The position numbers and the translations under genes were made by a program. A DNA stretch of 64,000 nt from positions 363,905 through 427,904 of the forward strand of contig JAKSZU010000164.1 of assembly GCA_026018925.1 (NCBI GenBank), given 5' to 3'. Positions 22,451-34,250 of this stretch are shown here, piece after piece. Origin of the DNA: Tupaia tana. Its lineage: Eukaryota > Chordata > Mammalia > Scandentia > Tupaiidae. A model generated the notes under the pieces. That model saw only the letters and a program-made list of their open reading frames with translations, searched no databases and had not been told where the DNA came from. The stretch's first letter is position 1; every line of letters begins with the position of its first letter.

Positions 22451-24540
22451 TTCTCTCTGGCTCTCAGCTCCATCTTTTGTTTTGTTAATAAGCCCTTTTG
22501 CTCCTTTCTCCCAGGCAGGAGAGTTGAGCCATTCTCTGAGAAGATTCCACATGGATACTGGGAACTAGATATTTCAGGGCACAGGCGAAATGAAGATTTT
22601 CTACTCATAATTCAGCCTCCAGCAAGCAAAGCTAGTGTGGTAGGGAGCCCCTCTGGCCTTCTATCCCTGTCTCTGTGTCTCTGAGGTCTCTGTCTATCTC
22701 TGCTCCTGTCTCCTCATTATTTTTTGGTAATTTTTCCTTTTTATGATTTTTTTAAAGGTAGAATTTCTCTCTGGCTCTCAGCTCCATCTTTTGTTTTCTT
22801 AATAAGCCCTTCTGCTCCTTTCTCCCAGGCAGGAGAGTTGAGCCATTCTCTGAGAAGATTCCACATAGATACTGGGAACTAGATATTTCAGGGCACAGGC
22901 GAAATGAAGATTTTCTACTCATAATTCAGCCTCCAGCAAGCAAAGCTAGTGTGGTAGGGAGCCCCTCTGGCCTTCTATCCCTGTCTCTGTGTCTCTGAGG
23001 TCTCTGTCTCTCTCTGTACCTGTCTCCTCATTTTTTTGGTAATTTTTCCTTTTTACGATTTTTTTAAAGGTGGAATTTCTCTCTGACTCTCAGCTCCATC
23101 TTTTGTTTTGTTAATAAGCCCTTCTGCTCCTTTCTCCCAGGCAGGAGAGTTGAGCCATTCTTTGAGAAGATTCCACATGGATACTGGGAACTAGATATTT
23201 CAGGGCACAGGCGAAATGAAGATTTTCTACTCATAATTCAGCCTCCAGCAAGCAAAGCTAGTGTGGTAGGGAGCCCCTCTGGCCTTCTATCCCTGTCTCT
23301 GTGTCTCTGAGGTCTCTGTCTCTCTCTGCTCTTGTCTCCTCATTTTTTTTTGTAATTTTTCATTTTTACGATTTTTTTAAAGGTAGAATTTCTCTCTGGC
23401 TCTCAGCTCCATCTTTTTTTTGTTAATAAGCCCTTCTGCTCCTTTCTCCCAGGCAGGAGAGTTGAGCCATTCTCTGAGAAGATTCCACATGGATACTGGG
23501 AACTAGATATTTCAGGGCACAGGCGAAATGAAGATTTTCTGCTCATAATTCATCCTCCAGCAAGCAAAGCTAGTGTGGTAGGGAGCCCCTCTGGCCTTCT
23601 ATCCCTGTCTCTGTGTCTCTGAGGTCTCTGTATCTCTGCGCTTGTCTCCTCATTTTTTTTTGGTAATTTTTCCTTTTTATGATTTTTTTAAAGGTAGAAT
23701 TTCTCTCTGGCACTCAGCTCCATCTTTTGTTTTGTTAATTAGCCCTTCTGCTCCTTTTTTCCAGGCAGGAGAGTTGAGCCATTCTCTGAGAAGATTCCAC
23801 ATGGATACTGGGAACAAGATATTTCAGGGAACAGGCGAAATGAAGATTTTCTACTCATAATTCAGCCTCCAGCTAGCCAAGCTAGTGTGGTAGGGAGCCC
23901 CTCTGTCCTTCTATCCCTGTCTCTGTGTCTCTGAGGACTCTGTCTCTCTCTGTTCCTGTCTACTCATTATTTTTTGGTAATTTTTCCTTTTTACGATTTT
24001 TTTAAAGGTAGAATTTCTCTCTGCCACTCAGCTCCATCTTTTGTTTTGTTAATAAGCCCTTTTGTTCCTTTCTCCCAGGCAGGAGAGTTGAGCCATTCTC
24101 TGAGAAGTTTCCACATGGATACTGGGAACTAGATATTTCAGGGCACAGGCGAAATGAATATTTTCTACTCATAATTCAGCCTACAGCAAGCAAAGCTAGT
24201 GTGGTAGGGAGCCCCTCTGGCCTTCTATCCCTGTCTCTGTGTCTCTGAGGTCTCTGTCTCTCTCTGCTCCTGTCTCCTCATTTTTTTTGGTAATTCTTCT
24301 TTTTACGATTTTTTTAAAGGTGGAATTTCTCTCTGGCTCTCAGCTCCATCTTTTATTTTGCTAATAAGCCCTTCTGCTCCTTTCTCCCAGGCAGGAGAGT
24401 TGAGCCATTCTCTGAGAAGATTCCACATGGATACTGGGAACTAGATATTTCAGGGCACAGGCGAAATGAAGATTTTCTACTCATAATTCAGCCTCCAGCA
24501 AGCAAAGCTAGTGTGGTAGGGAGCCCCTCTGGCCTTCTAT
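22450..24540 (+). repeat. Array segment holding the first copies of two longer-offset duplications
   Basis: About 22680-23040 (CTCATTATTTTTTGG, CCACATAGATAC at 22861, CTCTGTACCTGTC) recurs at about 26760-27110, 4069 bp or 13 monomers away. About 23590-24130 (CAGGGAACAGG, AGCTAGCCAAGC at 23871, CTCTGTTCCTGTCTACTC, CTCTGCCACTCA, CCCTTTTGTTCC) recurs at about 28290-28830, 4697 bp or 15 monomers away. No gene. Confidence 0.78.
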
Positions 24541-25270
24541 CCCTGTCTCTGTGTCTCTGAGGTCTCTGTCTCTCTCTGCTCCTGTCTACTCATGTTTTTT
24601 TGGTAATTTTTCCTTTTTACGATTTTTTTAAAGGTGGAATTTCTCTCTGGCTCTCAGCTCCATCTTTTATTTTGCTAATAAGCCCTTCTGCTCCTTTCTC
24701 CCAGGCAGGAGAGTTGAGCCATTCTCTGAGAAGATTCCACATGGATACTGGGAACTAGATATTTCAGGGCACAGGCGAAATGAAGATTTTCTACTCATAA
24801 TTCAGCCTCTAGCAAGCAAAGCTAGTGTGGTAGGGAGCCCCTCTGGTCTACTATCCCTGTCTCTGTGTCTCTGAGGTCTCTGTCTCTCTCTGCTCCTGTC
24901 TCCTCAATTTTTTTTGGTAATATTTCCTTTTTACGATTTTTTTAAAGGTAGAATTTCTCTCTGGCTCTCAGCTCCATCTTTTGTTTTGTTAATAAGCCCT
25001 TCTGCTCCTTTCTCGCAGGCAGGAGAGTTGAGCCATTCTCTGAGAAGATTCCACATGGATACTGGGAACTAGATATTTCAGGGCACAGGCGAAATGAAGA
25101 TTTTCTACTCATAATTCAGCCTCCAGCAAGCAAAGCTAGTTTGGTAGGGAGCCCGTCTGGCCTTCTATCCCTGTCTCTGTGTCTCTGAGGTCTCTGTCTC
25201 TCTCTGCTCCTCTCTTCTCATTTTTTTTTGGGAATTTTTCCTTTTTACGATTTTTTAAAGGTAGAATTTC
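24540..25270 (+). repeat. Second copy of the nine-monomer-offset duplication
   Basis: This stretch repeats 21720-22450, with TCTACTATCC at 24847. It differs in details such as TACTCATGTTT where the first copy has CCTCATGTTT, and a longer T run before GGGAATTTTT. The surrounding units do not match at this offset, so the duplicated tract is only about two to three monomers long. Confidence 0.8.
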
Positions 25271-28200
25271 TCTCTGGCTCTCAGCTCCATCTTTTGTTTT
25301 GTTAATAAGCCCTTCTGCTCCTTTCTCCCAGGCAGGAGAGTTGAGCCATTCTCTGAGAAGATTCCACATGGATACTGGGAACTAGATATTTCAGGGCACA
25401 GGCGAAATGAAGATTTTCTACTCATCATTCAGCCTCCATCAAGCAAAGCTAGTGTGGTAGGGAGCCCCTCTGGCCTTCTATCCCTGTCTCTGTGTCTCTG
25501 AGGTCTCTGTCTCTCTGTACCTGTCTCTTCATTTTTTTGGTAATTTTTCATTTTTACGATTTTTTTAAAGGTAGAATTTCTCTCTGGCTCTCAGCTCCAT
25601 CTTTTGTTTTGTTAATAAGCCCTTCTGCTCCTTTCTCCCAGGCAGGAGAGTTGAGCCATTCTCTGAGAAGATTCCACATGGATACTGGGAACTAGATATT
25701 TCAGGGCACAGGCGAAATGAAGATTTTCTACTCATAATTCAGCCTCCAGCAAGCAAAGCTAGTGTGGTAGGGAGCCCCTCTGGCCTTCTATCCCTGTCTC
25801 TGTGTCTCTGAGGACTCTGTCTCTCTCTGCTCCTGTCTCCTCATTTTTTTTTGGTAATTTTTCCTTTTTACGATTTTTTTAAAGGTAGAATTTCTCTCTG
25901 GCACTCAGCTCCATCTTTTGTTTTGTTAATAAGCCCTTCTGCTCCTTTTTCCCAGGCAGGAGAGTTGATCCATTCTCTGAGAAGATTCCACATGGATACT
26001 GGGAACTAGATATTTCAGGGCACAGGCGAAATGAAGATTTTCTACTCATAATTCAGCCTCCAGCAAGCAAAGCTAGTGTGGTAGGGAGCCCCTCTGGCCT
26101 TCTATCCCTGTCTCTGTGTCTCTGAGGTCTCTGTCTCTCTCTGCTCCTGTCTCCTCATTATTTTTTGGTAATTTTTCCTTTTTACGATTTTTTTAAAGGT
26201 AGAATTTCTCTCTGCCACTCAGCTCCATCTTTTGTTTTGTTAATAAGCCCTTTTGTTCCTTTCTCCCAGGCAGGAGAGTTGAGCCATTCTCTGAGAAGTT
26301 TCCACATGGATACTGGGAACTAGATATTTCAGGGCACAGGCGAAATGAAGATTTTCTACTCATAATTCAGCCTCCAGCAAGCAAAGCTAGTGTGGTAGGG
26401 AGCCCCTCTGGCCTTCTATCCCTGTCTCTGTGTCTCTGAGGTCTCTGTCTCTCTCTGCTCCTGTCTCCTCATGTTTTTTTGGTAATTTTTCCTTTTTACG
26501 ATTTTTTTAAAGGTGGAATTTCTCTCTGGCTCTCAGCTCCATCTTTTATTTTGCTAATAAGCCCTTCTGCTCCTTTCTCCCAGGCAGGAGAGTTGAGCCA
26601 TTCTCTGAGAAGATTCCACATGGATACTGGGAACTAGATATTTCAGGGCACAGGCGAAATGAAGATTTTCTACTCATAATTCAGCCTCCAGCAAGCAAAG
26701 CTAGTGTGGTAGGGAGACCCTCTGGCCTTCTATCCCTGTCTCTGTGTCTCTGAGGTCTCTGTCTCTCTCTGCTCCTGTCTCCTCATTATTTTTTGGTAAT
26801 TTTTCCTTTTTACGATTTTTTTAAAGGTAGAATTTCTCTCTGGCTCTCAGCTCCATCTTTTCTTTTGTTAATAAGCCCTTCTTCTCCTTTCTCCCAGGCA
26901 GGAGAGTTGAGCCATTCTCTGAGAAGATTCCACATAGATACTGGGAACTAGATATTTCAGGGCACAGGCGAAATGAAGATTTTCTACTCATAATTCAGCC
27001 TCCAGCAAACAAAGCTAGTGTGGTAGGGAGCCCCTCTGGCCTTCTATCCCTGTCTCTGTGTCTCTGAGGTCTCTGTCTCTCTCTGTACCTGTCTCCTGAT
27101 TTTTTTGGGTAATTTTTCCTTTTTACGATTTTTTAAAGGTAGAATTTCTCTCTGGTTCTGAGCTCCATCTTTTGTTTTGTTAATAATCCCTTCTGCTCCT
27201 TTCTCCCAGGCAGGAGAGTTGAGCCATTCTCTGAGAAGATTCCACATGGATAATGGGAACTAGATATTTCAGGGCACAGGCGAAATGAAGATTTTCTACT
27301 CATAATTCAGCCTCCAGCAGCAAAGCTAGTGTGGTAGGGAGCCCCTCTGACATTCTATCCCTTTCTCTGTGTCTCTGAGGTCTCTGTCTCTCTCTCCTCT
27401 TGTCTCTTCAATTTTTTTTGGTAATTTTTCCTTTTTACGATTTTTTTAAAGGTAGAATTTCTCTCTGGCTCTCAGCTCCATCTTTTGTTTTGTTAATAAG
27501 CCCTTCTGCTCCTTTCTCCCATGCAGGAGAGTTGAGCAATTCTCTGAGAAGATTCCACATGGATACTGGGAACTAGATATTTCAGGGCACAGGCGAAATG
27601 AAGATTTTCTACTCATAATTCAGCCTACAGCAAGCAAAGCTAGTGAGGTAGGGAGCCCCTCTGGCCTTCTATCCCTGTCTCTGTGTCTCTGAGGTCTCTG
27701 TCTCTCTCTGTACCTGTCTCCTCATTTTTTTGGTAATTTTTCCTTTTTACGATTTTTTTAAAGGTGGAATTTCTCTCTGGCTCTCAGCTACATCTTTTGT
27801 TTTGTTAATAAGCCCTTCTGCTCCTTTCTCCCAGGCAGGAGAGTTGAGCCATTCTCTGAGAAGATTCCACATGGATACTGGGAACTAGATATTTCAGGGC
27901 ACAGGCGAAATGAAGATTTTCTACTCATAATTCAGCCTCCAGCAAGCAAAGCTAGTGTGGTAGGGAGCCCCTCTGGCCTTCTATCCCTGTCTCTGTGTCT
28001 CTGAGGTCTCTGTCTCTCTCTGCTCTTGTCTCCTCATTTTTTTTGGTAATTTTTCCGTTTTACGATTTTTTTAAAGGTAGAATTTCTCTCTGGCTCTCAG
28101 CTCCATCTGTTTTTTGTTAATAAGCCCTTCTGCTCCTTTCTCCCAGGCAGGAGAGTTGAGCCATTCTCTGAGAAGATTCCACATGGATACTGGGAACTAG

Positions 28201-29190
28201 ATATTTCAGGGCACAGGCGAAATGAAGATTTTCTACTCATAATTCAGCTTCCAGCAAGCAAAGCTAGTGTGGTAGGGAGCCCCTCTGGCCTTCTATCCCT
28301 GTCTCTGTGTCTCTGAGGTCTCTGTCTCTCTCTGCTCCTGTCTCCTCATTTTTTTTTTGGTAATTTTTCCTTTTTACGATTTTTTTAAAGGTAGAATTTC
28401 TCTCTGGCACTCAGCTCCATCTTTTGTTTTGTTAATTAGCCCTTCTGCTCCTTTTTTCCAGGCAGGAGAGTTGAGCCATTCTCTGAGAAGATTCCACATG
28501 GATACTGGGAACTAGATATTTCAGGGAACAGGCGAAATGAAGATTTTCTACTCATAATTCAGCCTCCAGCTAGCCAAGCTAGTGTGGTAGGGAGCCCCTC
28601 TGGCCTTCTATCCCTGTCTCTGTGTCTCTGAGGTCTCTGTCTCTCTCTGTTCCTGTCTACTCATTATTTTTTGGTAATTTTTCCTTTTTACGATTTTTTT
28701 AAAGGTAGAATTTCTCTCTGCCACTCACCTCCATCTTTTGTTTTGTTAATAAGCCCTTTTGTTCCTTTCTCCCAGGCAGGAGAGTTGAGCCATTCTCTGA
28801 GAAGTTTCCACATGGATACTGGGAACTAGATATTTCAGGGCACAGGCGAAATGAAGATTTTCTACTCATAATTCAGCCTCCAGCAAACCAAGCTAGTGTG
28901 GTAGGGAGCCCCTCTGGCCTTCTATCCCTGTCTCTGTGTCTCTGAGTTCTCTGTCTCTCTCTGTACCTGTCTCCTCAATTTTTTGGGTAATTTTTCCTTT
29001 TTACGATTTTTTTAATGGTAGAATTTCTCTCTGGCTCTCAGCTCCATCTTTTGTTTTGTTAATAAGCCCTTCTGCTCCTTTCTCCCAGGCAGGAGAGTTG
29101 AGCCATTCTCTGAGAAGATTCCACATGGATAATGGGAACTAGATATTTCAGGGCACAGGCGAAATGAAGATTTTCTACTCATAATTCAGC
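25270..29190 (+). repeat. Array segment holding the second copies of the 13- and 15-monomer-offset duplications
   Basis: The segment contains the copies at 26760-27110 and 28290-28830 described above. A unit near 26140-26300 also shares CTCATTATTTTTTGG, CTCTGCCACTCAG and CCCTTTTGTTCC with 23.95-24.1 kb, seven monomers earlier. The unit at about 27040-27350 has GGATAATGGG and the three-base-shortened CCTCCAGCAGCAAAGC (27311), which recurs at 29190 and 31067. No gene. Confidence 0.75.
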
Positions 29191-31066
29191 CTCCAGCAGC
29201 AAAGCTAGTGTGGTAGGGAGCCCCTCTGGACTTCTATCCCTGTCTCTGTGTCTCTGAGGTCTCTGTCTCTCTCTCCTCTTGTCTCCTCAATTTTTATTGG
29301 TAATTTTTCCTTTTTACGATTTTTTTAAAGGTAGAATTTCTCTCTGGCTCTCAGCTCCATCTGTTTTTTGTTAATAAGCCCTTCTGCTCCTTTCTCCCAG
29401 GCAGGAGAGTTGAGCCATTCTCTGAGAAGATTCCACATGGATACTGGGAACTAGATATTTCAGGGCACAGGCGAAATGAATATTTTCTACTCATAATTCA
29501 GCCTCCAGCAAGCAAAGCTAGTGTGGTAGGGAGCCCCTCTGGCCTTCTATCCCTGTCTCTGTGTCTCTGAGGTCTCTGTCTTTCTCTGCTCCTGTCTCAT
29601 TTTTTTGGGTTATTTTTCCTTTTTACGATTTTTTTTAAGGTGGAATTTCTCTCTGGCTCTCAGCTCCATCTTTTATTTTGTTAATAAGCCCTTCTGCTCC
29701 TTTATCCCAGGCAGGAGAGTTGAACCATTCTCTGAGAAGTTTCCACATGGATACTGGGAACTAGATATTTCAGGGCACAGGCGAAATGAAGATTTTCTAC
29801 TCATAATTCAGCCTCCAGCAAGCAAAGCTAGTGTGGTAGGGAGCCCCTCTGGCCTTCTATCCCTGTCTCTGTGTCTCTGAGGTCTCTGTCTCTCTCTGCT
29901 CCTGTCTCCTCATTTTTTTTTTGGTAATTTTTCCTTTTTAAGGTTTTTTTAAAGGTAGAAGTTCTCTCTGGCTCTCAGCTCCATCTTTTGTTTTGTTAAT
30001 AAGCCCTTCTGCTCCTTTCTCCCAGGCAGGAGAGTTGAGCCATTCTCTGAGAAGATTCCACAGGGATACTGGGAACTAGATATTTCAGGGCACAGGCGAA
30101 ATGAAGATTTTCTACTCATAATTCAGCCTCCAGGAAGCAAAGCTAGTGTGGTAGGGAGCCCCTCTGGCCTTCTATCCCTGTCTCTGTGTCTCTGAGGTCT
30201 CTGTCTCTCTCTGCTCCTGTCTCCTCATTTTTTTTGGTAATTTGTACTTTTTACGGTTTTTTTAAAGGAAGAATTTCTCTCTGGCTCTCAGCTCCATCTT
30301 TTGTTTTGTTAATAAGCCCTTCTGCTCCTTTCTCCCAGGCAGGAGAGTTGAGCCATTCTCTGAGAAGATTCCACATGGATACTGGGAACTAGATATTTCA
30401 GGGCACAGGCGAAATGAAGATTTTCTATTCATAATTCAGCCTCCAGCAAGCAAAGCTAGTGTGGTAGGGAGCCCCTCTGGCCTTCTATCCCTGTCTCTGT
30501 GTCTCTGAGGTCTCTGTCTCTCTCTGCTCCTGTCTACTCATGTTTTTTTGGTAATTTTTCCTTTTTACGGTTTTTTTAAAGGTAGAATTTCTCTCTGGCT
30601 CTCAGCTCCATCTTTTTTTTTGTTAATAAGCCCTTCTCCTCCTTTCTCCCAGGCAGGAGAGTTGTGCCATTCTCTGAGAAGTTTCCACATGGATACTGGG
30701 AACTAGTTATTTCAGGGCACAGGCGAAATGAAGATTTCCTACTCATAATTCAGCCTCCAGCAAGCAAAGCTAGTGTGGTAGGGAGCCCCTCTGGCCTTCT
30801 ATCCCTGTCTCTGTGTCTCTGACGTCTCTGTCTCTCTCTGCTCCTGTCTCCTCATTTTTTTTGGTAATTTTTCCTTTTTACGGTTTTTTTAAAGGTAGAA
30901 TTTCTCTCTGGCTCTCAGCTCCATCTTTTGTTTTGTTAATAAGCCCTTCTGCTCCTTTCTCCCAGGCAGGAGAGTTGAGCCATTCTCTGAGAAGATTCCA
31001 CATGGATAATGGGAACTAGATATTTCAGGGCACAGGCGAAATGAAGATTTTCTACTCATAATTCAG
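29190..31066 (+). repeat. Six-monomer higher-order unit, first copy
   Basis: The unit begins at CCTCCAGCAGCAAAGC. It contains CTCTCTCTCCTCTTGTC with CTCAATTTTTATTGG, then GTCTTTCTCTGC with CATTTTTTTGGGTTATTT and TTTATCCCAGG, then the GTAGAAGTTCTC and CACAGGGATAC monomer, then a TTTGTACTTTTTACGG monomer and a TACTCATG with CTCCTCC monomer. The same order restarts 1877-1879 bp later, six times 313 within one base. Confidence 0.84.
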
Positions 31067-32700
31067 CCTCCAGCAGCAAAGCTAGTGTGGTAGGGAGCCC
31101 CTCTGGACTTCTATCCCTGTCTCTGTGTCTCTGAGGTCTCTGTCTCTCTCTCCTCTTGTCTCCTCAATTTTTATTGGTAATTTTTCCTTTTTACGATTTT
31201 TTTAAAGGTAGAATTTCTCTCTGGCTCTCAGCTCCATCTTTTGTTTTGTTAATAAGCCCTTCTGCTCCTTTCTCCCAGGCAGGATAGTTGAGCCATTCTC
31301 TGAGAAGATTCCACATGGATACTGGGAACTAGATATTTCAGGGCACAGGCGAAATGAATATTTTGTACTCATAATTCAGCCTCCAGCAAGCAAAGCTAGT
31401 GTGGTAGGGAGCCCCTCTGGCCTTCTATCCCTGTCTCTGTGTCTCTGAGGTCTCTGTCTTTCTCTGCTCCTGTCTCATTTTTTTGGGTTATTTTTCCTTT
31501 TTACGATTTTTTTTTAAGGTGGAATTTCTCTCTGGCTCTCAGCTCCATCTTTTATTTTGTTAATAAGCCCTTCTGCTCCTTTATCCCAGGCAGGAGAGTT
31601 GAACCATTCTCTGAGAAGTTTCCACATGGATACTGGGAACTAGATATTTCAGGGCACAGGCGAAATGAAGATTTTCTACTCATAATTCAGCCTCCAGCAA
31701 GCAAAGCTAGTGTGGTAGGGAGCCCCTCTGGCCTTCTATCCCTGTCTCTGTGTCTCTGAGGTCTCTGTCTCTCTCTGCTCCTGTCTCCTCATTTTTTTTT
31801 TTGGTAATTTTTCCTTTTTAAGATTTTTTTAAAGGTAGAAGTTCTCTCTGGCTCTCAGCTCCATCTTTTGTTTTGTTAATAAGCCCTTCTGCTCCTTTCT
31901 CCCAGGCAGGAGAGTTGAGCCATTCTCTGAGAAGATTCCACAGGGATACTGGGAACTAGATATTTCAGGGCACAGGCGAAATGAAGATTTTCTACTCATA
32001 ATTCAGCCTCCAGGAAGCAAAGCTAGTGTGGTAGGGAGCCCCTCTGGCCTTCTATCCCTGTCTCTGTGTCTCTGAGGTCTCTGTCTCTCTCTGCTCCTGT
32101 CTCCTCATTTTTTTTTTGGTAATTTGTACTTTTTACGGTTTTTTTAAAGGTAGAATTTCTCTCTGGCTCTCAGCTCCATCTTTTGTTTTGTTAATAAGCC
32201 CTTCTGCTCCTTTCTCCCAGGCAGGAGAGTTGAGCCATTCTCTGAGAAGATTCCACATGGATACTGGGAACTAGATATTTCAGGGCACAGGCGAAATGAA
32301 GATTTTCTACTCATAATTCAGCCTCCAGCAAGCAAAGCTAGTGTGGTAGGGCGCCCCCTCTGGCCTTCTATCCCTGTCTCTGTGTCTCTGAGGTCTCTGT
32401 CTCTCTCTGCTCCTGTCTACTCATGTTTTTTTGGTAATTTTTCCTTTTTACGGTTTTTTTAAAGGTAGAATTTCTCTCTGGCTCTCAGCTCCATCTTTTT
32501 TTTTGGTTAATAAGCCCTTCTCCTCCTTTCTCCCAGGCAGGAGAGTTGAGCCATTCTCTGAGAAGTTTCCACATGGATACTGGGAACTAGATATTTCAGG
32601 GCACAGGCGAAATGAAGATTTTCTACTCATAATTCAGCCTCCAGGAAGCAAAGCTAGTGTGGTAGGGAGCCCCTCTGGCCCTCTATCCCTGTCTCTGTGT
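31067..32700 (+). repeat. Six-monomer higher-order unit, second copy
   Basis: This repeats 29190-30800 unit for unit, including the rare CATTTTTTTGGGTTATTT, the TTTATCCCAGG interruption of the acceptor-like sequence, and CACAGGGATAC. Small private changes are present (GGATAGTTGAGCC, TTTTGTACTC near 31366). Its last two units pass without a break into the two-monomer alternation below. Confidence 0.84.
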
Positions 32701-34250
32701 CTCTGAGGTCTCTGTCTCTCTCTGCTCCTGTCTCCTCATTTTTTTTGGTAATTTGTACTTTTTACGGTTTTTTTAAAGGTAGAATTTCTCTCTGGCTCTC
32801 AGCTCCATCTTTTGTTTTGTTAATAAGCCCTTCTGCTCCTTTCTCCCAGGCAGGAGAGTTGGGCCATTCTCTGAGAAGATTCCACATGGATACTGGGAAC
32901 TAGATATTTCAGGGCACAGGCGAAATGAAGATTTTCTACTCATAATTCAGCCTCCAGCAAGCAAAGCTAGTGTGGTAGGGCGCCCCTCTGGCCTTCTATC
33001 CCTGTCTCTGTGTCTCTGAGGTCTCTGTCTCTCTCTGCTCCTGTCTACTCATGTTTTTTTGGTAATTTTTCCTTTTTACGGTTTTTTTAAAGGTAGAATT
33101 TCTCTCTGGCTCTCAGCTCCATCTTTTTTTTTGTTAATAAGCCCTTCTCCTCCTTTCTCCCAGGCAGGAGAGTTGAGCCATTCTCTGAGAAGTTTCCACA
33201 TGGATACTGGGAACTAGATATTTCAGGGCACAGGCGAAATGAAGATTTTCTACTCATAATTCAGCCTCCAGGAAGCAAAGCTAGTGTGGTAGGGAGCCCC
33301 TCTGGCCTTCTATCCCTGTCTCTGTGTCTCTGAGGTCTCTGTCTCTCTCTGCTCCTGTCTCCTCATTTTTTTTGGTAATTTGTAATTTTTACGGTTTTTT
33401 TAAAGGTAGAATTTCTCTCTGGCTCTCAGCTCCATCTTTTGTTTTGTTAATAAGCCCTTCTGCTCCTTTCTCCCAGGCAGGAGAGTTGAGCCATTCTCTG
33501 AGAAGATTCCACATGGATACTGGGAACTAGATATTTCAGGGCACAGGCGAAATGAAGATTTTCTACTCATAATTCAGCCTCCAGCAAGCAAAGCTAGTGT
33601 GGTAGGGCGCCCCTCTGGCCTTCTATCCCTGTCTCTGTGTCTCTGAGGTCTCTGTCTCTCTCTGCTCCTGTCTACTCATGTTTTTTTGGTAATTTTTCCT
33701 TTTTACGGTTTTTTTAAAGGTAGAATTTCTCTCTGGCTCTCAGCTCCATCTTTTTTTTTGTTAATAAGCCCTTCTCCTCCTTTCTCCCAGGCAGGAGAGT
33801 TGAGCCATTCTCTGAGAAGTTTCCACATGGATACTGGGAACTAGATATTTCAGGGCACAGGCGAAATGAAGATTTTCTACTCATAATTCAGCCTCCAGCA
33901 AGCTAAGCTAGTGTGGTAGGGAGCCCCTCTGGCCTTCTATCCCTGTCTCTGTGTCTCTGAGCTCTCTGTCTCTGTCTGCTCCTGTCTCCTCATTTTTTTT
34001 GGTAATTTGTACTTTTTACGGTTTTTTTAAAGGTGGAATTTCTCCCTGGCTCTCAGCTCCATCTTTTGTTTTGTTAATAAGCCCTTCTGCTCCTTTCTCC
34101 CAGGCAGGAGAATTGAGCCATTCTCTGAGAAGATTCCACATGGATACTGGGAATTAGATATTTCAGGGCACAGGCGAAATGAAGATTTTCTACTCATAAT
34201 TCAGACTCCAGCAAGCAAAGCTAGTGTGGTAGGGAGCCCCTCTGGCCTTC
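32066..34250 (+). repeat. Two-monomer alternation (about 627-bp higher-order unit)
   Basis: Two monomer types alternate. Type p starts at 32066, 32697, 33324 and 33951 and has GGTAATTTGTA followed by TTTTTACGG. Type q lies between them and has TACTCATGTTTTTTTGG, CATCTTTTTTTTTG and CTCCTCCTTTCTCCC. The p-to-p spacings are 631, 627 and 627 bp. Several copies share GTAGGGCGCCCC after the p unit. The pattern stops near 34250, where a unit with CTCCTCAGGTTTTTTTGG follows. Confidence 0.85.

Noticed and set aside
22349..22552. Minus-strand lysine/glutamate-rich open frames at 22349-22552, 25136-25369, 27044-27247, 35160-35393 and 49259-49492, resembling charged low-complexity proteins.
   Set aside because: They are the reverse complement of the C/T- and T-rich part of the monomer, which automatically encodes K, E and R. 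They appear only in copies with a shortened T tract (for example ACGATTTTTTAAAGG) or, at 35160, other small deletions, and have no independent support.
29605..31759. Longer + strand open frames (91-106 codons) at 29605-29880, 31439-31759, 32431-32706 and 48365-48685.
   Set aside because: They arise where a T-tract change or small deletion shifts the frame past the usual stop. Each is a local fusion of two frames of the same repeat, and their recurrence follows from duplication of the block.
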